A stretch of DNA of 64,000 nucleotides, taken from Bathynomus jamesi. Taxonomy: Eukaryota; Arthropoda; Malacostraca; Isopoda; Cirolanidae. The translations under genes were made by a program, and so were the position numbers. Positions 33,405 to 44,786 of this stretch are shown one piece after another. The stretch lies in contig JAJOZX010009061.1 of the NCBI GenBank assembly GCA_023014485.1, forward strand, positions 75,001-139,000, given 5' to 3'. Each line of letters begins with the position of its first letter. Positions within the stretch are counted from its first letter, which is position 1. The notes beneath the pieces are model-generated. The model was not told where the DNA came from. It did not search any database and saw nothing but the letters and a program-made list of their open reading frames with translations.

Positions 33405-33603
33405 ATTTATTCATTATAAATATTCATTATTCATTATAGAAAAACTATTCATTATAAACATTCATTATTCATTATAGAAAAACTGTTCATTATAAACATT
33501 CATTATAGAAAAACTATTCATTATAAACATTCATTATTCATTATAGATAAATTATTCATTATAAACATTCATTATTCATTATAGAAAAACTATTCATTAT
33601 AAC
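33405..33603. repeat. 38-bp AT-rich minisatellite
   Basis: Tandem units of ATTCATTATAAACATTCATT plus ATTCATTATAGAAAAACT, five to six copies, one shortened. Confidence 0.9.
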
Positions 33604-34304
33604 ATGTTTTTTTTCTATTTTTAACCCATTTTACTCATGTAAAATAAAATCCTTTCTTTAATCAAATAAAAGGCAATATTTTATAATCGACTGCGCATAT
33701 ACCTTATGTATTTCTAAGTTAATTGTAATCGCAGAAGTTGCCTTTTTTTCATATGTAATCCTCATTAGTTTTATCTACTAAATTTTCTGGTAATTTAAAT
33801 TAAAAAAATTCTTTTATATAGTAAGAAAATTTTGAGTGTAACTTCCGTAATAAGTTTGTAATTATTTTGACTTGAAGGTCTGCATGTTGAATTAATGCTA
33901 TCGCCAGAACACTCTACAAACTATTCCGTGTGTCTACGTCAAAACCGGTAGTATGAGGGCAAAAAACGGAGTTTTCCAGGTGAGAGGAGGAGTGGGGGTT
34001 GGGGGATGACACTGGCAATGAGGGATGAAAAGTTGTACTAAACAGTGAACTTTTCTTAATCTCTTTAATCTTTAATGTTAAAACACTTGTGCATCATGGT
34101 ATCCAGGTATCTGGCAGAATTCTGTCAAAGAATCAGAGTTTATTGGATCCATCCCCGCAAGATCATCTTACTAATGCTCTAATGAAGTTTCAGCATCGAA
34201 TACATACTGTAGCGACGAATGATAGTCATCATGTGGCAGTGTTCTAAATTTGAACAGTTTGGAATTGTAAACAACCGTATTTATTGTATAGATATTTATC
34301 AGAA
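33604..34304. other. unannotated stretch between inverted arms
   Basis: AT-rich with no recognised coding. Contains GGTGAGAGGAGGAGTGGGGG near 33980. Confidence 0.45.
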
Positions 34305-34760
34305 AAATTACGACTAATTATATATTATTTTTAAGCACTGTTTCTCATACTACTAAATTAAGTTGGTACTGTGGTAATAGTAAAAAGGTAAGTAAGCTCA
34401 GTAATTACTGTTGCGTATTGTGTGTATGTACAGTACGATGTACAATCAATTTCTCTACCGACGTTTTTTAATTGCATATCAATAAGTACGTTAAAATAAC
34501 CTATTATAGTATGCTTGGGATTTTGAATATGGCATATTTTCCCTCATCGCTTCTAGTTCTAACCATCGAAAAGAGGAGTAGAAAATACGGTATTAGACAT
34601 CCTCACAAACAGAGATTCTCAGCCTTGGAACTCGGGAAGTGCTCAAGGGCGGGGTCTCGATGCTTTCCAAAAAAAAATCAGCCTACATGGAAAATCGAAA
34701 TTTATTTTTCCATCGAAAATTACGAAATATGTAAAACCAGACGGACTATTTTTTTTTTTA
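34305..34760. repeat. inverted repeat arm, partner of 32095-32530
   Basis: The reverse complement of this interval follows 32095-32530 with moderate divergence. A hAT-like terminus CAGAGATTCTCAGCCTTGG begins at about 34613. Confidence 0.75.
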
Positions 34761-35245
34761 AATGAAAAAAGCGTTTAATGATGCAATTTTACAATTGGAA
34801 TTATTTTCTGTTAGTCGTGATCATCTTAACTGTTAATTTATATCTTTCAATGATATACCCGTGCCTACTTTGCATTTGTTAATGCTATTGTATTTGGTTT
34901 AATATAGACTAAACACAAAATAACACGTAGACAGTCAATTTCATTGCTTTGTTTTAATTGCGGGACTATTTCAATTCATTCAGTCGATATTAATAATTTG
35001 ACTCTTCATTCAAACAAAGAAGATAAAAATAAGAGAAAATTGGTTGGGTCAGTTTTAATTGAAAATATTGCTAGTTTCAACAATGAAAGAAGTCATTTTT
35101 ACATCGATCCACATTTAAATCAAATTATAGTTCGATACCACTCTTTTTAAAGTTTTCTTGCACCACTTTCGTCTGCCAAATTGGGAATTTTAACTAATAT
35201 ATAAATATATTAGTTAAAAAATCCAAACATATACAGTATATAAGT
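34761..35245. other. unannotated stretch
   Basis: Includes a short AT palindrome near 35193-35220 (TAACTAATATATAAATATATTAGTTA). A 68-codon open frame at 34944 has no recognisable motif. Confidence 0.45.
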
Positions 35246-35249
35246 ATAG

Positions 35250-35335
35250 GATAAATTCCACAATTAAACACGTGAAATAAATGGACAATGCAAACCCACG
35301 AGGAAAAGGAAAAATTATTCCAAGGCATTTTCTTG
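35250..35335 (+). repeat. dispersed repeat (CCTTGTGGGTT family)
   Basis: It carries CACAATTAAACACGTGAAAT, TGCAAACCCACGAGGAAAAG and ATTATTCCAAGGC, inverse to the copy at 29.2 kb. Confidence 0.65.
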
Positions 35336-35364
35336 ATCCCCTTTAATCCCTTTAATCTCTTAAT

Positions 35365-35970
35365 AGTGAACTTCCTTAGCGATATAAACCAGTGGTACTG
35401 TTACTTGCTGGACAAAAACATCAAACTTTCAGAGTTTGTACTTAAATATGTTTACGTTGATTTTATTAACGGATCCAAAAATTAAAACATGATTTCCTGA
35501 ATTTGGGGCCATTCAAAAATTATGTAACGCAGAAGGGGTGGGAGGTGGAGGTGTTAAGCCAGGTGTTACAGTGTGTTACATGGGGGTGTGGGGGTGTCAC
35601 CTCAAGTGTTACATAACACTTCATCACCACAAATGCATAAAACTGGGAAATGACAAGATATGTAATTTGAGTACGTCTCTTGTATATAATATAGGTGAGA
35701 GTAACAAATTATCATCATGCATAAAAAGGTGTTTTGAGCAAGTGATGAGCAACAAGTTTTTGGTGAAAGAAAAGTAACAATTATTGAAATAACATTTATA
35801 GGGCGATGTGAGGGTGGGGGAGGTTAGTGCTGATGTTATATAATTTTTAAGGGGTGGTTGGATTGGTGTAACATAGTGTTATGGGGGTGTTAAATTTTGG
35901 TGAAAAAAGTGTTACATAATTTTTGAATGGCCCTTATGCAACATTTCCAAAATGGCCGCCAGATTTAGAT
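35365..35970 (+). repeat. flanking repeat arm L with an inserted MITE
   Basis: 35365-35502 plus 35934-35965 together match the reverse complement of 47090-47320: CTTCCTTAG, CTGGACAAAAACATCAAACT, TTTGTACTT, AACGGATCC and AAAATGGCCGCCAGA all align. The two arms face each other across the nuclease-like pseudogene. The arm is split by the MITE at 35506-35933. Confidence 0.7.
35506..35933. mobile_element. MITE with GGGCCATTC termini
   Basis: The inverted ends GGGCCATTCAAAAATTATGT match over about 23 bases. The interior is GT-rich with repeated GTGTTACA. No clean target duplication seen, so superfamily is unassigned. The matching arm at 47 kb shows the empty site. Confidence 0.75.
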
Positions 35971-36079
35971 TTTTTTTATACCCAAACACACACTCCCATC
36001 GCAGTGAGGTCGCGTCAGGGGCAATCCTCAATCGCTCACATTCACTTCATCAGCTGACATGTCAATAATGCACCTGCTT

Positions 36080-36435
36080 CATGCCAACTTATCCACAGCC
36101 CACCCCGCAGACTACTCCACAGTTTACCGAGACCGCTTCATACACCCTCAGCCGGCACATTGCCAGCCCGTCCCCACCCCCATATACTACATCGCTCCAC
36201 TTTTTTCTATCTAGCGCGCATCTTTCACCCTCCCAGACGTCCAGTCCCCGCTGCTCCAAATCCTCCCTCACCCCCTCCTTCCATCTCCTCCTCGGTCTAC
36301 CCCTCCCCTTTCCCCCTCCGCCTCCGACACGTAAATCCTCTTTAGTATCCTCTCCTCACTCATCCCTCCATATGACCAAACCATTTTAACACCCCTCATC
36401 TGCTCTCTCCAAAAGACTCCTTCGACTTAGCTTTA
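36080..36435 (-). pseudogene. LINE C-terminal fragment
   Basis: The minus-strand translation contains GRGRPRRRWKEGVREDLEQR then GLDVWEGERCALDRKKWSDV, the basic tail typical of several non-LTR retrotransposon polyproteins (GRPR-x-W ... ALDR--W). Stops upstream, no RT motif. The plus-strand frame over the same bases is its shadow. Confidence 0.65.
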
Positions 36436-36439
36436 TTAT

Positions 36440-36675
36440 TATTGTATTATTGTATTATTAATATTTGTCATATGGACTATGGTCTGCCAATAAACCTTTT
36501 CATTTTCATTCATTGTCATTTTCATATGTTACAAAATGACACAGTTCAATTGTTTCTAATAACACTGACACAACAAATGTGAACTAAATGCACTTACAGG
36601 TAGTGTGCACACCGGTGTTTGTTGTTAGGGTATATAATTTACTACTTTAATAATATTAATCGATAAACAAAGTAT
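36440..36675. other. unannotated stretch
   Basis: AT-rich DNA between the LINE tail and the C-terminus of the nuclease-like pseudogene. Confidence 0.4.
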
Positions 36676-37096
36676 CTAAAGAGACAGTGCCATCGTATAA
36701 ATCTCAAAATTATTGGTGATTACCACAACGGTATGCAATGGCGCTAAATGTGGATTCATATAAGTCCTGTAAATGACTTGTATGTTCTTTACACTCGTAC
36801 TACCTTTCGCACGGACAGTCGCACAACTGTGTGCATGGAAGGTCAGCTTTTGCGCAACCACAGTTGAAGCATCCGGCTGCCCTTTCATTGTGCGTGCATC
36901 TGATAAATTGGACATTGCAGGCCTTTGCAGCATCAGGTATCGTCATCCAGTCGAGTGACCACATCAGCTGTTCATCTTTCTTCCATCCCCACAGGTGTGG
37001 CGAGGGAAGCTCTGTTGCATCTGTACAGGAAGTCCATATCCCACCCTGATATCCACTCGCTTGCAGTGCTATAGCAGGGCGTCCTGAGAGAAAAAA

Positions 37097-37132
<36 letters not shown>

Positions 37133-37943
37133 ATTCCACAAGTGAATTTTTACTTCAATTCTGTCAACAATTATATAATGCACTAGACAACAAAAAAACT
37201 TATTACCTGCGTTGGAGGCAAATTCTCTAAGCCTCGACCCTTTCGACAGAATAGCTCTCTTCTTGTTTCATTCACCAATTCAGTGGGGCTTGACTTTTCA
37301 TACAGGAGACAGTAAGTCGCTCCAATGTCTTGAAGTGCTCCAACTCCGTTGAAATGTGATCAGAGCCGGATTAACCATTAGGCTAATAAAGCTGTAGCCT
37401 TAGGCCCTCATATTTTTTAGGCCCTCGAGTTAGTCCTAATTTTTACATCATAAACCTTAAATCTTTGTCACAAAGTTGGTTAAATAATATCATATATAAG
37501 TTATAACTGCATAATTATATCTTCAGAGGGGAAAATAAGAGTTTTTATAGTTTTAGTTAAGAGTTTTTTTTTGTAATCTTATGTTATCTTTATCTTATGG
37601 TGTATTATTGTGATATGTATGTAGGATTTTCATCCATTTTTATATGATTGGCTTCAAAGGGTGAATCTGTTTTAGAAATTGTTTTTCAGACGTTGGGAAT
37701 TTGGGCCTAGTGCAAAGATCATTCAGCATGTCGAAGAAAGGGGGGATGACTTGTTTGATATCGCAGTTTAAAGCCAGGAAAGAAGAAATCTTTCTCTATT
37801 TGAATTGTATGCTGTTTTTGCTGAGAGGGGAGGGAGGGGGGGGGTAATGTGCATAGCTTTGATTTTTGTTCGTTGTTAAATTTGGATAACTATACATTTC
37901 TATTTATTTGAAGATTTTATGAATTATATACAGTACTGTATAT

Positions 37944-40900
37944 TAGGGTGGAGCGAAAAATACTTTTTTTCTAGTATGAAGTTCTAATAGTGATTAAAAG
38001 TTGCATTAGTAGTGGACGAAATATGCCTGCCAAAATATGAGTTCATTGTTTAAAATTTTCAGCTGCCACCAGGGGGCTAAAGTTAACACAATTTTGTGTA
38101 AAAAGGAAAAAAATGCTTCTATTTTAGGTTTGTCAAACTATTATAAAATTTTATCTTAGAATTATCTAATAGTTTGATTAAGATTCGTAAATGATAGGAA
38201 TTCGTTTTGTAAAAATGCCTTTTCATATGCTTAATATCTTCAGCTGCCACAAGAGAGCTGAATTTAACACAATTTAGAGTAACTGAGTCATGTTGAGACT
38301 ACACTGAATGTTGTGGGGGAGGGTTTGGGGAGGGTTGTGGGGAGGGTTTTGGTGTGAAGGAATTTCTTTCTGTGAGTCATTAGAACAGTGTGTTAACACT
38401 TGTCTTCTTAGGTAGTAGGCCTAGTCGCTCAGTTGATCGGAGAGTTTTTTAATATGATCGGAATATTATAAAACTTTATTTTAAAGTGATTTATATAGAG
38501 ATAATATTGATTTTATTATAAAATGCTTGTTATAATGTATTATATAATTTTAGTTTATTTATATAATATATTATATTTATATAATATATTATATATACTT
38601 ATAAAATATATTATATATATTAATTATATAATGTTTTGATGTTACAGGATATTTTTGATTGTGAATTTTTCTTAAAAATATTATGGCATCAAATACTAAA
38701 TATAAACATTTCACTAGAGAACATATGAAGTGTGCCATATTTGAAGTACCTTGTGAGATGAGTGATATGCAACTACCAACTTATAACTGCATTATGAAAG
38801 ATTACCTGTTCACAAAACATTTAGTGAAGGAGCAGATGAATAACAAGGAGCCTTCATTTTCTGAAATAGCAGAGGCAGTTTCCAAAAAGGTAGAAAATAT
38901 TTGGAAGAAGGCCTCTTTGCCAATAGTTTCACATACACGCGTTTTACAGATGATGCGAGTGTACCATGATAAATACAGGTCCTTATTAAAGCCATACAAG
39001 TCACGCAAGGATCAGCCTAAGTACAAAAATCAGCTTGAAGAATTTGAAAACTCTTCAAAATGCACTTTGTTTGACATCTGCACCTGAAATGTAAGGAGTT
39101 TAGGAGATGCTCATGTGAAAAGAGTAAGAAAGTCCCTCCAAAAGAGCAGGATTTTTTAAATGACCAACGAACACGCAGAATAATGGTGATAGGAAGCATT
39201 GACATAGCACACACAAGACGATTACAAGCAAGAGAACATCGAAAGGAAATGGAAAAAGCACGTCTGGAATCCTCACGAACAACTAGTGCTGCTATAACCA
39301 ATACGTCCAACTTACAAATCGAAACAGAGACAAGTGAACTTCAACAACTAGAAGAGATATCTGAAGATAATGAGGAAGATACAACCTCGACTCAATATGT
39401 AATATCAGAACAACAGATGCGTGAGCCACTGCCTTCATTAGCAATTACTTGTGATAGATTTAAAATGTCGGACAGAGCTGGGGCTGCTATTGCTTCTGCA
39501 GTATTGGCAGATCTTAAAATTGTTACTCCCGAAGACAAAGGGAATATTATAGACAGAAGTAAGCTAAGACGTGAAAGACAAAAACAAGAAAGGAACTACA
39601 ACAGATAGGAGAGCCAAAAACCATGCGGGGATTATACTTTGATGGCAGAAAGGATAAAACAATGATTCAAGTCCAGGAGAGTGATGGCTCTAACCACCAA
39701 AGAACCAAACGCGAAGAGCATATCAGCATAATATCTGAACCACACTCTCTGTAATTTGCACATGTGACACCTTCCAGTGGCAAAGCTAAATACATTTGCA
39801 CAGCGCTAGTGAATTGCTTGAAAGAAAGGAATGTTGATATAGGGAACATCGTTGCAGTTGGCTGTGATTCGACAGTGGTTAACACTGGTAGTATTGGAGG
39901 CACAATAAGATTACTGGAAGAAGCCTTTAATAAGCCATTGCAGTGGCTGATATGCCTTTTACACCTTAATGAACTTCAATTGCGCCATCTGTTTCATCAC
40001 TTGGATGGTACCACTACTGGACCAAGAGCATTTTCAGGAGAAATTGGCCGAGCACTTTCAGACTGTGAAAAGCTTCCCATAGTTAACTTCAAACCCATTG
40101 AAATTCAAGAGGACATGTGTGAAGTTGATGTAGATGACATAAGTACTGACCAGAAATACCTTCTTGAAATTCACAAGGCTATATCAAGTGGAACATTCTC
40201 AAAGAGTCTTAGTCATAAGAGTCCAGGCAATATATCACATTCAAGGTGGCTCACCACAGCAAACAGGACTCTGCGGTTATATGCAAGCACAGAGAATCCT
40301 TTAGGCAATTTACAAGAATTAGCTACTTTCATTGTTAGGGTATACGCACCAATGTGGTTTCAGATAAAGCGTAAACCATTATGCCAATATGGTGCTAAAC
40401 ATATGTGGCATATGATTGCAAGAAGCCGGTATCTCCGTGAAGAGCTTAGGAGAGTACATGACTCAGTCATTCAGCGAAATGCATATTACGCAAATCAAGA
40501 AAACATTCTCATTGCAATGATAGCTGATGAAAGGGAGCATGTGCGTCAGTTGGGATTTAGGCGTATCATAAAAGCAAGGGCATGCATTCAAGAAACAGAT
40601 GTTATCAGGTATTTTAAGGTGCCAGAAATAAATTTTTATGCCAAAGACTATACAGATCTCATTATGTGGCAAGATTTTCAGATAGCAGAACCACCGATAA
40701 CCAAAGGAGTTTCTCTTGATGATATTGAATCATGCATCAAACATGGTACTACTCTTCATTCAGAATTATTTCAGTTTCCATGTCATACACAAGCCGTAGA
40801 GAGATGCGTCAAGCTCGTTACAGACGCTGCTGGATCAGTCTGCGGACCTACAAACATAGACGGTTGGATTCGTGCTACATTAGAATCAAGGAAAAAAAAG

Positions 40901-41437
40901 CCAAAATTTGACACAAAAGCAAATTACTAAATAGTCTTCAGCAAGAACCCTTTCTAGAGGGAGGTTGGTTGGGGAAAGGGTGGTAACTCTGCTAAGGCAC
41001 GAAATAACGTTTCTTAACTGTCTCAAGCCAGTACAAAGGAGGAGAGACATCCTAATTTATTACTGTTCCCTTTTTCAAGTAAATACAGAATCATACTTAA
41101 TTGTAATTTTTAAGTTAACTTCAGCCCTCTTGTGGCAGCTGAAGATATTAAGCATATGAAAAGGCATTTTTACAAAACGAATTCTTATCATTTACGAATC
41201 TTAATCAAACTATTAGATAATTCCAAGATAAAAGTTTATAATAGTTTGATAAACCTAAAATAGAAGCATTTTTTTCCTTTTTACCCAAAATTGTGTTAAC
41301 TTTTGCCCCCGAGTGGCAGCTGAAAGTATTAAACAAATGAACTCATATTTTGGCAGGTATATATCGTCCACTAAATGCAACTTTTAATCACTATTAGAAC
41401 TTCATACTAGAAAAAACGTATTTTTCGCTCCACCCTA
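37944..41437 (+). mobile_element. TAGGG-family transposon A (3494 bp)
   Basis: Both termini read TAGGGTGGAGCGAAAAATAC in inverted orientation. The inverted repeats continue for about 330 bp (37944-38277 and 41113-41437), and the exact 8-bp duplication CTGTATAT lies at 37936-37943 and 41438-41445. It carries one transposase gene on the plus strand. The long TIRs contain a hyphenated CAGCTGCCACCAGGGGGC-like motif repeated near 38061 and 38242. Confidence 0.93.
38683..40930 (+). pseudogene. transposase of element A (hAT-related, unassigned)
   Basis: Frame 1 (38683-39087, from MASNTKYKHF) ends at a shift inside a Cys-rich block (FDICTC, then RRCSCEK), probably zinc-binding. Frame 2 continues to 39605 (RMVIG--, EKARLESS, DRAGAAIASAVL). 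A second shift leads to GLYFDGRKDKT (proposed first Asp, about 39640). The long frame 39764-40930 has VGCDSTVVNTG (second Asp), LICLLHLNELQLRHL (C-x2-LH), ISHSRWLTTANRTLRL (RW) and FPCHTQAVERCVKLVTDAAG (Glu). This order, D-D-C/H-RW-ER, is that of hAT transposases, but no BED finger is recognised. A nonsense codon lies at about 39751. About 45% of positions look shared with element B by eye (rough). The gene is inactive. Confidence 0.8.
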
Positions 41438-41811
41438 CTGTATATAGTACATATATAGGCCCTTCCCTCTTATTAGCCTTAGGATCCTCACAGCCTTAAT
41501 CCGGCCCTGATTGTGATGGAACGGGTTTTGCTTCATGAACAAGAAAGCCTTTGTAGCCTTGTCATATTAGGGGTGTGTCAATTTTGGGGGTGAAATGACT
41601 AAATTGAAAATCATGTGATTTGGTAGCAATTTAATGTAATCATTTGGCATACAAAATAATATCCTTGCTTCAAAAACAATAAAAAATAACTCCTACCTAC
41701 ATCAATTTTAATTCAAAAATTCCATTTTTCCATAAATTCTTAACAAAATAACAAATTTGCGCAAACATCCTATCAACATTTAAAGTGGCAATAAGATATC
41801 ATTCAGAGTCT

Positions 41812-44786
41812 TTATTTGAAAGTAACCAATGCAGTCATGTCCTTTTTGCTGCGGTTCCTTGACATCAGCATTCGGCTTGCTACTTGCGCTTTGATGTAGC
41901 CTTCTCGCCTCTCGTGACTGTAAACTTGACTAGCTGCTTCTGTGACCATTTTTACACATCTCTCCACACTCTGAGTGTGAGAAGGCCACTTTGGCACTTG
42001 CATTGGGGCCTCTTTAAGTTGTGTTAAATCTTTGTTTGTTATACATGTTGTCAGTGGTGGCTCCAAAACTTCCAAACTCAAGTTAACTAATTCCGACAAT
42101 TTCGTGGCATTGACGTTTATCGGAGGTACCTTCCTTGTCTGAACAGAGCAGTCTCCCAGCTGGTCATCATCTAGTGATGTTCCTCTAAACTTTAAAATAA
42201 TTTCCACAGCCTCACTTCGCTCTTTGGTACATTGGCTGCAGAGTATTGCTTGCAAAACTGCCTCTGGCCTAGCATACCAAGCGGACCTTCTCACCACAGG
42301 TAACACGATGTCCACCACTACTTTCCTTTGGGTTTTCAGTAGCTGTATTGAAACAAGATGTGGTTGGGCCCCCTCCATCCACATTGGAATAAGTTTTACA
42401 TTGAACCAGTGAGGAAGATAAAACCCAGTAATAAATTCAACAATCAACATCAAATTCTGTAGCATTTTGCCCTTCAGTGCATGTTTGGAAACCCAAATCC
42501 TGCAGAAATGAATCGCTGTAGTTAACCAACGACTGTGACTTACGGGTCCAATCTCCAAGAGAGCCAGATTTTGAGGCAACTCTCCTGATCTGATTGCTTG
42601 AACAATACGATAAGCGTAAGATTGATCCGTGCTGAGGTCTTTGATAACTTCTTCAGACAACACTGGAAGGGGAGGGCCTACTTCGACCTTTGGAAATTTG
42701 TATTTATTTCTAATTCCGTTGCTTCATCTAGCATGTTGCCAAGGGGGCCTGACCACTTGTTGTTGCTCTTTGTAGGACCATCAAGTTCCTGGATGAGACG
42801 ACGAAGAGGTAGTTCCCCTGTGTGCAAATCACATACAATCCAAACAAGCCTTCTTCCAAGTTTTTTCTCTAAATGCGTCATAACACCGCCCTGCCATCCA
42901 GTGTTCACCACAGTTGAGTCTCCACCAACGGCCTGCAGTGAACTGTCAAGTCTTCTTTCTTGAAGCCAATATATTATTTGATCAGCAATTGCCTCTGCAT
43001 TAGGGTGGATCGATTTTACATTTTTTTCGATTTCCATATTCTAATAGAGACAAAACCTTGCGCATACATGAGAAAATAGCCTCTGCAAAATCTTAGCTTA
43101 ATAGGTAATCATCTTCTGCCCCCGGCAGAGCGATGAAAATCATATTTTAGTAGTCAAAAACGTATTTTAAACCCTAGCCTAGAGTCATAAAATTTTGCGT
43201 GTGTGTTATTTCATGCCTAAGCAACGATATAAATGCTATGGAAAATATATAAATACATTATTTAAGACAAAGAGCCGATCTGAAAATATGTATAATATAC
43301 ATATTTTCAGATCGGCTCTTTGTCTTAAATAATGCATTTATATATTTCCCATAGCATTTATATCGTTGCTTAGGCATGAAATAACACACACGCAAAATTT
43401 TATGACTCTAGGCTAGGGTTTAAAATACGTTTTTGACTACTAAAATATGATTTTCATCGCTCTGCCGGGGGCAGAAGATGATTACCTATTAAGCTAAGAT
43501 TTGGCAGAGGCTATTTTCTCATGCATGCGCAAGTTTCTGTCTCTATTAGAATATGGAAATCGAAAAAAATGTAAAATCGATCCACCCTACTCTGCATGTT
43601 TCTTGCCTTCTACTTCTGCTTCAGGAACAAAGTGAAACAAATAGCGGCCACCAGGTTCGGAACACACAGAGTAGTGTTCTTCTTTGATGAGACCGGGAAA
43701 CTTTCTGTCCATTCCCTCTACCTCTAGGAGAACTTTTGTGTCATCTCTTCTTCCATCAAACAAAAGGCAAGAGAGACCTTCCTCCTTCAAATCTTTTTCA
43801 TGCTGATCAGATATTTCCTTCATTATTTTTTCTTGTGCTCTTCTTATCTTATTATGATCTATCACTAAGGATGTATCCTCTCGGCTGATGAGGCCTGCAT
43901 CTATCCAAGCGGCAGTGGCAATCTCTGCAGTCTCTCGTAGCCCCGTATGGTGGCGAATACTGGCAAGGGCAATGTTTGAGATGTCTTTAGTGTTGTATTT
44001 CATTCTCTTCGGCGAAGGTTCAGATGGCATTTTGGAGCTATCATCTGATGTTGCTTCTTTCTGTTCATCTGAAGAGCTTTCAAAGAAGTGAGAAACCTCT
44101 TGATAGAGCTCTTCATCTCTTTGGGTGGCTTCTTCACTCTTCTTTTTCTTCCTTTCTTCCCTCTCTCGGATTTTCTCTTTTTTCTTAGCAATAACAATCT
44201 GTTTTTTGGTTTCTGAATAATCTGCCGAACCAATCTGCATACTTCCTTGGCCTCCTGCCTTTGTTCTCTGCGCCTTTATGAAAGCCAGCTCCAAAACAGG
44301 GATCTTCTTCTCACGAGGACAGCGACAATCAATGTGAGGGTGAGGTTCTCTTGTGCATGAGGGAGAACAATTGGCTTCAGAACACAACTCTATGGGACAC
44401 TGGCAGTTCAAAATGTCAAGAAGAGTATCAAGTGTGTGCAGAAATTTATTTTTCTTTACTAGTTTTCCTTTACCAAGTGATGTCTCAACTGCTTTGTGCC
44501 ACAGCTTTGTTAATTTTAGCTCAATAGTTCTATACTGATTGAGTACAGGTGGTTTGAATAACACATTAGCTTTTTTCCACTGATGCAGAAGAGGGGGAAT
44601 TATGTCCCTTATGAGCTCTTTCTCTGTGTAGTTCCTTCTATCCTTTGTATTTTGTTCACGAAGGAGTAACCCTAGTCTCAGCATGTCTCGCACTGTTGGT
44701 AGTTCTGATACGGGAAGCTCCTTGCCTGTACCGACTAACAGGCTCAAGTGGCATGACGACTGACCTCTTGTCTTCAATTTTGGCAT
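41812..44786 (-). pseudogene. transposase of element B, split by a MITE
   Basis: Starts at 44786 (MPKLKTRGQSSCHLS). Domain order: N-terminal helical region, Cys-rich module (ILNCQCPIELC, CSPSCTRE, IDCRCPREKK) at residues about 125-160, a Lys/Glu-rich coil at about 200-250, and CLLFDGRRDDT (first Asp) near residue 345. The frame then hits the palindrome at 43589, whose TAG terminus supplies a stop after KKHAE. It resumes at 43000: AIADQIIYWLQERRL, GGDSTVVNTGWQGG (second Asp), IVCDLHTGELPLRRL. After a one-base shift near 42675 come SHSRWLTTAIHFCRI and PSHTQSVERCVKMVTEAASQ (Glu). Otherwise open, so inactivation looks recent. It is related throughout to the element A transposase. Confidence 0.85.
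43001..43589. mobile_element. 589-bp palindromic MITE of the TAGGG family
   Basis: The two arms of about 294 bp are inverted copies with only a few mismatches and essentially no loop (centre near 43295, GTATAATATAC). The ends read TAGGGTGGATCGATTTTACA, sharing TAGGGTGGA-CG with A and C. Exact 8-bp duplication CTCTGCAT at 42993-43000 and 43590-43597. An internal CTGCCCCCGGCAGAGCG motif echoes the GCTGCCACCAGGGGGC motif in A's TIR. Non-coding. Confidence 0.95.

Larger units (their letters stand above)
37361..41509. mobile_element. hAT-like element hosting transposon A
   Basis: It begins CAGAGCCGGATTAACCATTA and ends in the inverse of CAGGGCCGGATTAAGGCTGT. The flanks AATGTGAT (37353-37360) and ATTGTGAT (41510-41517) agree at 7 of 8 bases. 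Removing it restores the nuclease-like frame from PFHHI into STELEHFKTLERLTV. Its own DNA is only 37361-37943 plus 41446-41509 and is non-coding. The rest is transposon A and A's target duplication. Confidence 0.85.

Noticed and set aside
33405..33603. CRISPR-like array
   Set aside because: Eukaryotic context and contiguous tandem units with no unique spacers; it is a minisatellite.
36081..36389. 102-codon Pro/Ser-rich plus-strand protein
   Set aside because: It is the antisense of a LINE C-terminus (GRPRRRW...ALDRKKW) on the minus strand.
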